A DNA stretch of 64,000 bases, from NCBI GenBank assembly GCA_961205875.1, contig OY540813.1, positions 26,693,001 through 26,757,000 on the forward strand, given 5' to 3'. A program made the translations under genes and the position numbers. Positions 10,034 to 19,765 of the stretch are shown here, piece by piece. The notes below the pieces were generated by a model. That model ran no database searches. It saw nothing but the letters and a program-made list of their open reading frames with translations, and was not told the DNA's origin. The stretch's first letter is position 1. Each line of letters opens with the position of its first letter. The DNA is from Sialis fuliginosa. Lineage: Eukaryota; Arthropoda; Insecta; Megaloptera; Sialidae.

Positions 10034-11141
10034 CAAATCGAATACAGTATGTTTTACTTACTCGACTAACATTGAAAGGGGGAACATCACTGTGATGCAT
10101 AAAAAATCGATTTTTTATAATATTTTCTTATTCAAAAATGTCCAAAAAATATCAGGTAAAAATATTAAAAACTGACGAAGATACAGTAAGTGAAAAATCA
10201 AAATTTTTGATAAATTAAATATGTTCTTAAACTTTCAATCGCGTTTTTCTCGAAACGGTATTTTCAAACTCAAGGAATCATAGTCCGATTTGTTTTAACG
10301 AAAATTTTCGTAATCGCAGTAACTAAGTCTTTGCGTAGCCGATTTTTAAAAATTTTTAAAATTACTATTTTTTAGGTGACTTAAATGAACAATAATTATT
10401 AAAAAATATGTTTTTTTTGTTAAGTGCTACTATTTAATTAAAAAATAAATAAATAAACGGCTATCAATAACTACATTCATACAGATTAATAATGCTGTGT
10501 AATTTTTATTAAAATTTTGTCTAAACATAGTTCGAATATCCTTAATAACATAAATATCTTTCCCTCAATTCAAAAATAATTAATTAATCAAAAAAAATAT
10601 ATATATAATAGTGTTAGCCTTTATTTTATATTTTCTTGTGCTTATTATCAAAAGATTAATTTATATTAATTTGAAAAATAGTAAAATTACACAATACATT
10701 TTTATGACTTATACATATACAATAAACTATTGCCTAATTTGTAAAAAAATAATATGAAAAATATCTAAACACAATATTAACAATATTATATTATAATATT
10801 AAAAATGATATATTTAAATAAAATCGGATAAAATATGAATTGTGAAAGGTATCTTTGGTCAAATGGAAAAGATAATGTTTTATATAGCTGTAATAGCTTG
10901 GGGCCAGTTATTCAAAAGACCCTCCGAAAAATTAAATCATGTATGAAATATTTTCAGACTCTTTTCTGACGACAGTATCAATCATTCTTCTTATGTAGAA
11001 CACCCGTGCATGCTGGATTCTTTTTATATTTTAGAAAAATATTTTTAGCGCTGAAAGTAACACGACTTTTTCATTTCACATGGAATAGTTTTTATAGTTT
11101 TATGTTGTTAAAATTGTTGAATTTATTTTCTTTTTTATTCA
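10034..11141. other. AT-rich stretch with decayed repeat sequence
   Basis: No gene recognised. 10225-10375 (TTTCTCGAAACGGT and following) has the phrasing of insect transposon tails. The rest is AT-rich, with no good splice sites flanking an open frame. Confidence 0.5.
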
Positions 11142-11325
11142 GGGAGTAAACTGTGAGTTAAATTTTATGAAAAATTACAATTCCTAAATAAAAATTTAGT
11201 ATCCGCATTACAATAATTTATTGTATTTTTAAATAAAAGATTATAAATTTTATAATAAATCTGTAAATTATTGAAATTATTTAGGAATTGTAATTTTTCT
11301 TAAAATTTGAGTCCCAGTTTTCTCC
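11142..11325. mobile_element. Hairpin MITE family B (copy 1)
   Basis: Arms of about 55 bp (11142-11198 and about 11270-11325) are inverted copies; both carry GAAAAATTACAATTCCTAAA-type sequence and end toward AAACTGGGACT or the variant AAACTGTGAGT. A second member lies at 42070-42221 with the same arm core and the same TGGGACTCAAAT end. No reading frame. Confidence 0.7.
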
Positions 11326-11497
11326 GTGTACTTATTCATTATCGTTTGGAAAAGTGGAGCTATCCGGTTTTGTTTATACTCTTCATTTAAATGCAAATAT
11401 CACACACACATTGATATTTGCGCTTGAGGCGGTTTATTAATTACATATTTATACTAATCAAAAATATTTAATTTGTTCGAAATAATGTTTATATTAA

Positions 11498-11835
11498 GGG
11501 GTAACACCACTCTAGGATTTTGAAAATAAAAACTTTTTTTTGTTGCTTAAACAATATTTTAAAATTTATTGCTTTTAGGCAGTAGTACATAGATTTTAAA
11601 TATATTTACGAGTTTGTTCGCTATTGGAGGTGTTTAAAAACAAACTCATTTCGAAGATTGGCTCTCTTGCCGCCATTTTGTACAAAAATAATAATAAAAA
11701 AATATTGTCTATAAGTACTTAAATATATGCTGAATAAATCCTCTTAAAAGAATTCCCATTCCTTTTATTATACTCCAAAAAAAATCGTCAAAGCTAGGCC
11801 TTTTTTTCGGTCGCTAGAGTGGTGTTAACTCTTCA
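11498..11835. mobile_element. MITE with CACCACTCTAG inverted ends
   Basis: TAACACCACTCTAG (11502-11515) and its exact complement CTAGAGTGGTGTTA (11814-11827) bound about 330 bp. TTAA occurs just outside both ends (11494-11497 and 11836-11839), which would fit a TTAA-targeting (piggyBac-like) element with uneven ends, but the exact boundary is uncertain. The interior has no coding frame. Confidence 0.6.
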
Positions 11836-11839
11836 TTAA

Positions 11840-12239
11840 CACGATTCTTATCTTGATTAAAAATAAAATACATTTTTTAGCAATAAGAAATTGATTCATT
11901 AACGTAAACAATATAGTTTATTTATTATGTTAATTATTTCATTTATTATGGTACTTAATTCCTTTATTTAATTCTAAGTAGTTGTGAAAATACGGATAAT
12001 TACTAGCATTCCAGGTGCGTTTATGCGTGTAACTTAACTTATTCAGCTATTACCATTTTCATAAATTATTTTTTTTCTCAGATAATTTATATATAAATTA
12101 CATTACAATAAACAAATAAGTAAATATAAAGAAATAACGTTAGTTAACCACATTTACATCAAATCTTTTTTATACAAAAAAATCTGGATATAAAACCCGT
12201 ATTTGAATAATAACTTTATTCATAACAACCGAGTGCATT
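11840..12239. other. AT-rich stretch without recognised content
   Basis: I see no exon, RNA gene or repeat end here. Confidence 0.5.
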
Positions 12240-12530
12240 GGGTGATCTCGCAAAAACAACAGAAAACTACGTTAGTGGGGCCGGGGGGGTAAAAATCGTG
12301 TAACATACTCTAACACTTGAGCGTTAAAAAAACGGCAACAAGCGAACCGATAAGGCAGGCAGTTACAGCATCGTGTCACACGCAATAAACGGCGTTGGGT
12401 AACGGCGAGGGGGGGGGGGGGGATACCGGAGTGTGAGGAAGCAACAAGCTGCCAGCGGACCGCACGCCACGGCTCCGGAGGCCTCCGGGCGTCCGTGTCG
12501 GCGTCGTAGTCATCATCACCAGTGGCGTCA
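12240..12530. promoter_or_regulatory. CpG-rich island with G14 run and palindrome
   Basis: A sharply GC- and CpG-rich block in AT-rich surroundings. It contains a run of 14 G (12409-12422) and the perfect 14-bp palindrome CCGGAGGCCTCCGG (12475-12488), framed by CACGG and CCGTG. Both strands are open over about 100 bp because stops are rare at this composition, so the frames are weak evidence. At 12520 a CAGTGGCGTCAG begins, which resembles a common terminus of hAT-like insect elements, so the downstream edge may be a transposon insertion. A promoter or 5' untranslated exon is possible but unproven. Confidence 0.3.
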
Positions 12531-14639
12531 GAAATATTTTATTTCTGGGATTGGTACTATTGATAAATTAAATGAAAGAAAATTCATTTAAATATATCTA
12601 TATAAATGTGATGAAATATTTATAATTTATATTTTGTCTCTTGATTTGTATTGAATGAAAAGTGTACATTTACAGTGAAATTATTTTTAAACTTAAAATT
12701 TTTATGTATTGAATATAACGAAATATTTATTATTAAAAGATAAATTGTAGATATAATATTGAATACAGAAATTCATCTAATAAGTATAAACATGAACTAA
12801 AAATATTTAATTATATAAGTGTGTAAAGAAAGTGTTACTTTCAATTCTCTTAATTTTTATTCAGACTTGTAATATAATTAAACGAAAATATATTTAATAT
12901 AGTAAAAAACTATTGTTAATATTTTTTCATAGTATCATCATAGATAATATGTAAACTATTTTATATCTAGAAAATTATAATAGTATCACTTATAAATAAT
13001 AAAGATAATATTAAAAATTAAATTGGCTGAAAGCTTTATATGTTATTTATGAATTGCTTTCTGATTTAAAATAACAAAAGTAAAACTGAAAATCTCTTAG
13101 AACGTATATTTCGTATCTAGCCCCACATGTGTATAAGTATTTACTTAATTAAAACTCATTCTGCGCGAAATTAATCAAAAATGTTATTCAAAGTTTAACT
13201 ATTTTTTTGTTTATATTAATAGTATGCCAGTTACTAACAGAATTGCTTACCTAATCATAACTTTAAATTAACGTCTATAGTGGTTAAAATATACTGAGAG
13301 GAAAATACATGTTTTGATAGTATACGTTATGAGAGGTTGTCTAATAATTATATATTCACGGCATTCACAAACTGGTAGAATCATCTGCAAAAGTGGTCGA
13401 CCAGTTTTTATTCATATTCGCTTATCACAAACTTAGTAGGCTTCTCCCATTTGATTATTATTATATTTTAATCATTTCTCTATCTACCAAACAAAGACAG
13501 ATATTTTGAAACTCATTTGCTTATCTAGCAGAAGTACTCTTCGTTTATAGTACTCATATATATTTGTGCGATTAAATTATTATGTAACCTATTGAAAATT
13601 GAATAAGTAAATTTTGTGGCAATAAATATTTGATATTCCGAATTTTAGTATTTAAATATGTTAAACTTGATATCTTCTTTCTTCTTCTTCATCCATTTAT
13701 GTCTGCTGGCTTGGCCTTTTCAGACAGCTCCTTCGTGGTTGGTTTTTACTTTGGAGAATGTGTAATGCGTGTATTGTATGTGTATATGAGAATTAGGGGG
13801 CACAGGGACAAAAGATGGAATGGGAAATTGCTGATGGGCCAATCATAGCAGGATTTAACGAATATGGTGGCCAGGATTATAGGAATTATGTAGGGAGTCA
13901 TATAGGTTGTTCACATATAACATACATAGGATTTATATTTTTATTTTGGAGTTTTGAAGATAAGTAATTATGTGGTAATAGTGTAAACTTGATATAAAAT
14001 TAAATAATAAAATGGACGTATATTTATGTTTTTAATTAAAATGATATTACTATATAAGCTCCGCCCTAGAAGAAGATAATCGATGATGTTTGTCTTAATT
14101 TTCGAATCCGTTGTAAGCGATTCTGACCTTTAGAATGGCAGACGACTTCTCAAGCCCATAATCCTCGAAATCAGAGCTTATATTGTCAGTATACTATAGT
14201 ACCTACACAATAACATATCCAGATTTCTTGATTCAGTACATTTATCGAACGTTGCTTACAGTAGGATGTGATTTAGTCAAATTCTACGTTGTCTATATAC
14301 TCGTACGGAAAAAAACTTACGCCAAATATGCAAAAAATATATACAATGTATATTGCGTTGTTAATTTTATACAGGTTGAGTCATCAACGCACTCAAATAT
14401 ATCGAAAAGTAAGCGATATTAGAAATAACTAATAGTCCAGGCAACGTAGAATTTTTTACTGGTGTAAAATTTGACAAAATGTATGAGGTGCCAAATTTAA
14501 ACAGTGATTAAAACATGTCCAGATGTATATTTCCTGAAAACTCGCTAGCAAAATTTGCTCCGTAACACCCTCAACCAAGGGCCCAAAGTTTTGTTTTACA
14601 AGGATTTTGTAAACACTCTGTATCTAATGAACGGAATGT
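12531..14639. other. AT-rich stretch without recognised gene
   Basis: No coding exon or complete element seen. 13630-13848 is slightly GC-richer and open for 72 codons but has no recognisable domain. 14040-14180 (CTCCGCCCTAGAAGAAG and following) is a short unique-looking segment of unknown nature. Confidence 0.5.
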
Positions 14640-15890
14640 TCTATCAACTCCGTCTTTCGCATTTATATATATAGTATATGTATATATAATATATATTGAG
14701 ATTTTATGTCAATTACAATTTATATATCTAATATACTTAATTGTAATCAAAAGATATTTGATGAAAAAACTCACTTTTTGCCATTTTTTTCATTAAAAAA
14801 ATATCTGCCTTGGGAACCACGGTACTTTCTTATACGTAATCCTAACAGTGAATAATATACGTGATTCTTATTTCATTAAAACATTTCTGACAAACTAACA
14901 AGTTAGAATAAAATGAATAATATATATTAATAATAATATTATTCTCTACATTATATAACAAATGATTTTTTTAACGTAATAACTGAAAACGAGTGTTTAC
15001 TCTTGTAAATTTTTGAATTTTCGAATTATTTTTGAAGTAAGAAAAAAATGTTTTAGATAAAAAATGTCGAGTATGTTATTATCTATAATTTATTCCCCAT
15101 ACATTTTTTTCCAACATTTATGATTTAGCCAGAAAGAATTTTTTTATGTAATTATTTAGATTCACCTACACTGTTCACTCTCAGTACGTATAAGAAAGTC
15201 CCATGGTACCTATGACAAACACACACACTGTTCAATCTCTGTAATACGTATAAGAAAGTCCCATGGCAGATATTTCTCCTCTGTTATGAACCATTTGAAT
15301 TATAATACATTTTTTCTTCAAAAATTCGTTTTTACGAAAAAATAAATAATAGAACATAAATTATAGATATTGATATTACCCACAATTTTCAACTTGACCA
15401 TTTTTCTCTATTTCGCACTGTTTCAGAGTAATTCAAAAAATTCAAAAATCGACGTAGGTAAACATCCGTATCCGGTTGAAAGATCGTTTTCAAAAATAGG
15501 ACGTTTTCTTCCCAGACAAAAATTAATCTTAAATATAAAATTTCACCCTTCTACGATTTGTCATATTTGAGTTACAGTGCTTACAGACAGATAGACACAC
15601 AGACATCATAGCAAAAATAGTCAGAATGGATTAAGGGAAGGTCAAAATGGATAATTCCATCAAAATCCGGATTTCGAAAAAAATCGGCTTTACTATACTT
15701 ACTTATACTATAATTTACTATACATATGTATATTTCATATACATGGTATAAGAAAGTAAAAACGCCAAGTAGATTTGAGCCGGTATAAATATAAATATTT
15801 TTAGTTCCAGGAATTGATTTGAGATTGTACTGGTTATTTTCGGAGAGAGATAAGGAGACGAATTTTGGTGACTAAACCTTACGTCCGATC
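14640..15890. mobile_element. Repeat interrupted by a composite TIR element
   Basis: The outer parts (about 14690-14790 and 15765-15880) match a single continuous stretch at 62097-62355. About 970 bp here is therefore extra, and 62.1 kb looks like an empty site. The extra DNA has ACTTTCTTATAC at 14824-14835 and its exact complement GTATAAGAAAGT at 15746-15757, close to the junctions. GTATAAGAAAGTCCCATGG also appears at 15188 and 15248, each preceded by CACTGTTCA, a 60-bp direct duplication. 15300-15680 includes ACAGACAGATAGACACACAG and looks like a decayed repeat tail. No transposase frame. Confidence 0.55.
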
Positions 15891-16260
15891 ATTTAAAATA
15901 TACAATGCCACCTGTGAAGAAAAGTAGCCGGCACTTGTAAGTTGAGTTGCCCTTGACAGAGAGCGCCAGTGACCATGACAAGTACACATAAAAGCGGCGG
16001 GCGGCGCGGCGTGTCTAGAGCACCGGAACGCTTTTACACGGCTCATCCGAGTATATAGCAACCGATGCGGTGTGGCGCGTGCCGGCGACGCTTCCGCTTC
16101 CGTGAGGAATGGAGTGATTATGTGATGAGAGGATACTCGACTGGATGGCGCTGCCTCTTGTGTCACACACTTTGTATTGGTTGCAGTCTACCTTTGTCGT
16201 CTGATTTCGGTTCTCAAAGGACGCCATCGAAGTGATTTCTTTAAGATTTGATTTGTTTAA
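15891..16260. promoter_or_regulatory. GC-rich island, possible minus-strand promoter/exon
   Basis: A GC- and CpG-rich block ending 37 bp before the large foldback. On the minus strand ATGGCG at 16227 opens a 70-codon frame (MASFENRNQTTKVDCNQYKV…) to 16015, and AAAG|GTAGAC after codon 12 could be a splice donor. At this composition a 70-codon open frame is not significant, and I recognise no protein. The block includes GGCGGGCGGCGCGGCG (around 15994-16009) and an inverted CCAAT box (ATTGG at 16177). It may be a promoter with a first exon, or unique regulatory DNA. Confidence 0.3.
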
Positions 16261-16296
16261 ATTAATCTAGTTTGTTTTCGGTGTAGATGGTATATA

Positions 16297-17473
16297 CAGG
16301 GTGATTCAGCACTGTCGTGCCAAACTTGAACGGTACATCGAGAAAAATATTTTAAGCAAAAAACATTGTATAAACATGTGTCCGGAAATTTGTCATGAGG
16401 GGGCTACAGCCCTCTAAAGATTTTACTCAAAATTAGTTTTTATTTAATATCTTGAGAACCTATTGTGCCATAGTTATGAAATTTGCTACAGGGTTTAGTA
16501 TTAATAAGTGTTATATATATCCAGTAACAACCAATAGTAATTTTGACCAGGGTTGTATGGGCCCAGGAGGCCCGACGATTTTTACCCAGTATTTTTTGTT
16601 CTTCAATTTTTTCCTGAGTTAAAAATTTGAATAAGACTGTATGAGACAAAATACACAAAAATATACTTTGCTCATTTATCATAGGATAAACCGTTTACGA
16701 GTAATAACGATGCAAAAGAAAGCATGCAGAATTTTACTTAATACGGATGCTTCAAATTAAACAAAATAAATTTATATTTCTGTTCTTTGATTAAAGGTAA
16801 GAAAAAAGTTCATGTACATATATCACCTAATACGTGTCCTACTAGACCTATAGCCAGTTCTATTAATGTTGCAAGTAATTTACTAACATAACTAGAAAGC
16901 GATACTTAAAATGGCTATTTGTTGGTAAGGATGAATTTTTGGAGGTATATTTTTATTATCTTTTTGTCTTATTTTTTATCATAGAACAAGAATATAAAAA
17001 TATTTATTGTAATTTGAAGCATCCGTATTAAGTAAAATTCTGCATCCTTTCTTTTGCATCCATATTTCTCGTAAACGGTTTATCCTATGATAAATGAGCA
17101 AAGTATATTTTTGTGTACTTTGTGCCATACAATCTTATTCAAATGTTTAATTCAGGAAAAAATTAAAGAACAAAAAAATACTAGATAAAAATCGATGGGC
17201 CCACTGGCCCCATACAGCCCTGATCTAAATTATAATTGTTCAATACTGGAAATCGATAACACTTATTAATACTAAACCCTGTATCAAATTTCATAACTTT
17301 AGCACAATGGGGTCTCCAGATATTAAATAAAAACTAATTTTGAATAAAATCTTTGGAGGTCTGTAGCCCCCTTACGAAAAATTTCCGGACACATGTTCAT
17401 ATAATGTTTTTAGCTTAAAATATGTCTCTTAATTTACTGTTCAAGTTTGGCACGACAGCACTGAATCATCCTG
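16297..17473. mobile_element. 1.18-kb foldback element, family C (copy 1)
   Basis: Flanked by TA at 16295-16296 and 17474-17475. The termini are CAGGGTGATTCAGCACTGTC and, inverted, CAGGATGATTCAGTGCTGTC. The left arm (16297 to about 16793) and right arm (about 16980-17473) are near-complete inverted copies of roughly 495 bp, leaving a loop of about 186 bp. Shared arm landmarks include GGACACATGT, TTAGTATTAATAAGTGTTAT, GGGCCC and TTTATCATAGGATAAACCGT. No transposase is encoded. Any transcript crossing it would form a long hairpin. A second, disrupted copy is at 25834-26740. Confidence 0.85.
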
Positions 17474-17514
17474 TACATACCTATATGTACACTAGGGTGT
17501 TTTTTTAATTTTTA

Positions 17515-17840
17515 TTTTTTCGGTCCCGCAGGCCTATGTTTTAGCTTTGGAAGTTATACCAAAATTTTAGACTCATAGATCAAACCTGTGGACGGTGCAA
17601 ACCGAGTCTTTTTTCCATTTGATTAACATGGGATAAATTACTTACACGTGAATATCTCGTTGAAAAATTTTTTTTCTCAGGGTAAGATTTTGTAGAGAAT
17701 TAAGTGCTCAATTCATAAATCCAATAAATGTTTGTTTAAAAATTATCATAAAAATTGGATTTTACTTTGTATGATAATGTTTAAACGAACATATCTTTAA
17801 AAATATTCGATCTATGAATTGAGCACTTGGGATCTTTTTC
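17515..17840 (+). repeat. Dispersed repeat with internal hairpin (copy 1)
   Basis: Matches 50286-50600 in the same orientation: GCCTATGTTTTAGCTTT, TAGATCAAAC.TGTG, CCGAGTCTTTTT, CATTTGATTAACATG, CTCGTTGAAAAA and GTGCTCAATTCATA. Copy 1 also contains an inverted repeat: AAGTGCTCAATTCATA near 17710 against TATGAATTGAGCACTT near 17811-17828, with inner TATCAT/ATGATA parts. Non-coding; likely an old element tail. Confidence 0.6.
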
Positions 17841-18489
17841 CTAGATAAATTCTGACTATTTTCATTATGTAACTCAAAATCGACAAACCACAGAATTTTA
17901 TTTTTTATTTTTAGGGTCAGTTTTCATTAAAAAAGTGAACCTATTTTTGAAAATGATCTTACAATTCGGCTGAATGCATGTTTGCTCAAGTCAATTTTTT
18001 TAATTTTCAAATAATTTTTGAGTAGTATTAAAAAAAGGTTTAAATATATGAAGGTTTAGAAAAAAGTTAAAACTTTTAATAAAATCGCTTTATTAATGAA
18101 TTTATTTATTTAAAATTTTTCTCTTAGAAAACACTATAGAGATATGATTATATATTTATTAGTAAACCTATATTTTACTTATGACATACAAACACCAAAA
18201 TAGAACCTTAAAAATAAAATCATTTTCTATTTAAGGATATATACATAAATATTGAAATTTTATTTCTATATATACTTTTGGCGTATGATTGATGTTGAGA
18301 AATTCTCCATGCAAATGTTGGCTATATTATATAATCATAGTGGGAAGTATTTATCATAATTCGTTCAGCTTTGACGTATTATTTACAAATTTGATTTTTT
18401 TAAATTTTAATTTCGTATAAAAAGTAGGTACTTAATGTTTCCGACAATTAATAAACAGAAAAGTATTTACTCATACATTTATGTTTATT
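17841..18489. other. AT-rich stretch without recognised gene
   Basis: No exon, RNA gene or repeat end recognised. Confidence 0.5.
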
Positions 18490-18560
18490 ATAATTTAGTT
18501 GCAAGCTTGTTTCATTTTCGCCCCATTTTTTTGGTGTTTCATATTTACCCCGCTCGACTC
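18490..18560. repeat. End fragment of the 164-743 element family
   Basis: TTAGTTGCAAGCTTGTTTCA through GTTTCATATTTACCCCGCTC to GACTC matches 678-743 with a few differences, again followed by TA (18561-18562). The left end is missing, so this is a truncated or solo end. Confidence 0.7.
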
Positions 18561-18571
18561 TATATGGACGC

Positions 18572-18769
18572 GTTCATACTGCGGCGAATAGTCGCGTGCG
18601 TTACACGAATTTTGGGCGAGACAATATTAATTTTTCAAACTCAAAATGACAATTGATGTTGAATTATTAATACAAAAGTGAGTGATAATGACGTACGGAA
18701 AATCGGGTTAGGTTGAAGGGTTTTACGAGCGAACGAATCGCAGCAATTCGCGTCTCGCGCCAGTGTGAA
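18572..18769. mobile_element. Candidate 200-bp MITE
   Basis: GTTCATACTGCGGCGA on the left and, inverted from the right, TTCACACTGGCGCGA form imperfect terminal inverted repeats, and both ends are CpG-rich. It directly follows the truncated end at 18560. The target duplication is not clear. Confidence 0.35.
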
Positions 18770-19514
18770 AAAACTTTATGATAGTTGGGGGCCTTAGGCA
18801 GAAAAAGTTTTTATCATAAAAAAAAAATTTTTTTTAAGATATATTATTTCAAGAATAAAAAGAAAAGGTATTCCAGCCCAGCCTCTTTAACCTCGGGACC
18901 CTAAGCAATTGCTTAAGGTGTCTGCTTGTAATAACAAAATCGAGTAGTGTTTGTTTATTTTCATACAAAAACACATATTAGTGTTCATTTTATAAAACAT
19001 AGGTGCATATCATAAAAACAAAAAATATATGTACCTATATTAAAGAAAACGATTTAAACTACTTTCGTATGAAAATTTGTTACGGTATCAAATTTCAGAG
19101 TCTTATATAAGATGAAAATGCGGAAAAGAAGAAAAAGAGGAACGAATATTGCGTACACAGTCAACCTAAGGAATTTATAATAAAGGAAGACGTACGGTGT
19201 ACTCTGTCATATAGATTGCTCTCTTTGCTCATATTGTAGATAAAGTACGGCCGAATTATATTAAAATTGTAAAGGTATGAGTTCAGCATACGAATTTATG
19301 CTCTTCCAGTAATAAACAGTGTTCTGCATAATATGACGTAATGTTGCTCTTTAATTTATCACTTCATATTTATTTAATTTAAAAGTGTAATGTTCACGCA
19401 ATTCTTCTGTACCTACATTAATTTTTCCTTTTTATATTTTCTACGTAGTAATTCTAGTTTCAATTCTAATCTTTAGATTCTTTTATACACTTATATGAAA
19501 TATAAATAGGTAGA
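18770..19514. other. Stretch with a fragment of GGGCC/CCTAAGC repeat
   Basis: 18785-18925 has GGGGGCCTTAGGC and, further on, GGGACCCTAAGCAATTGCTT, phrasing typical of a decayed insect transposon interior. The remainder is unremarkable AT-rich DNA. Confidence 0.4.
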
Positions 19515-19518
19515 TTAA

Positions 19519-19761
19519 CCCAATCGTGCCCAGCGTTTACATATATGTAACAGAGCGCTTTTGTTAAGATTTAGCGTTGATGTAAGATTATTTTAATTCG
19601 AATGGGTTTGAAATCATACTTATTTTCGAGTATTGAACTGAATACATCAACAATGCAATTACCAACGTTCTGGAGTGTTAGTATACAATAGATAGGTATG
19701 AATTAATGACAGAAAAATCAGTAATATCGGTAACAAAAAAAAAACATCGGTCACGATTGGG
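19519..19761. mobile_element. piggyBac-like TTAA MITE
   Basis: TTAA (19515-19518) then CCCAATCGTGCCCAG on the left; CGGTCACGATTGGG then TTAA (19762-19765) on the right. The inverted ends match CCCAATCGTG exactly and then diverge. TTAA target duplication with CCC termini is the signature of piggyBac elements. At 243 bp it is non-autonomous and non-coding. Confidence 0.8.
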
Positions 19762-19765
19762 TTAA

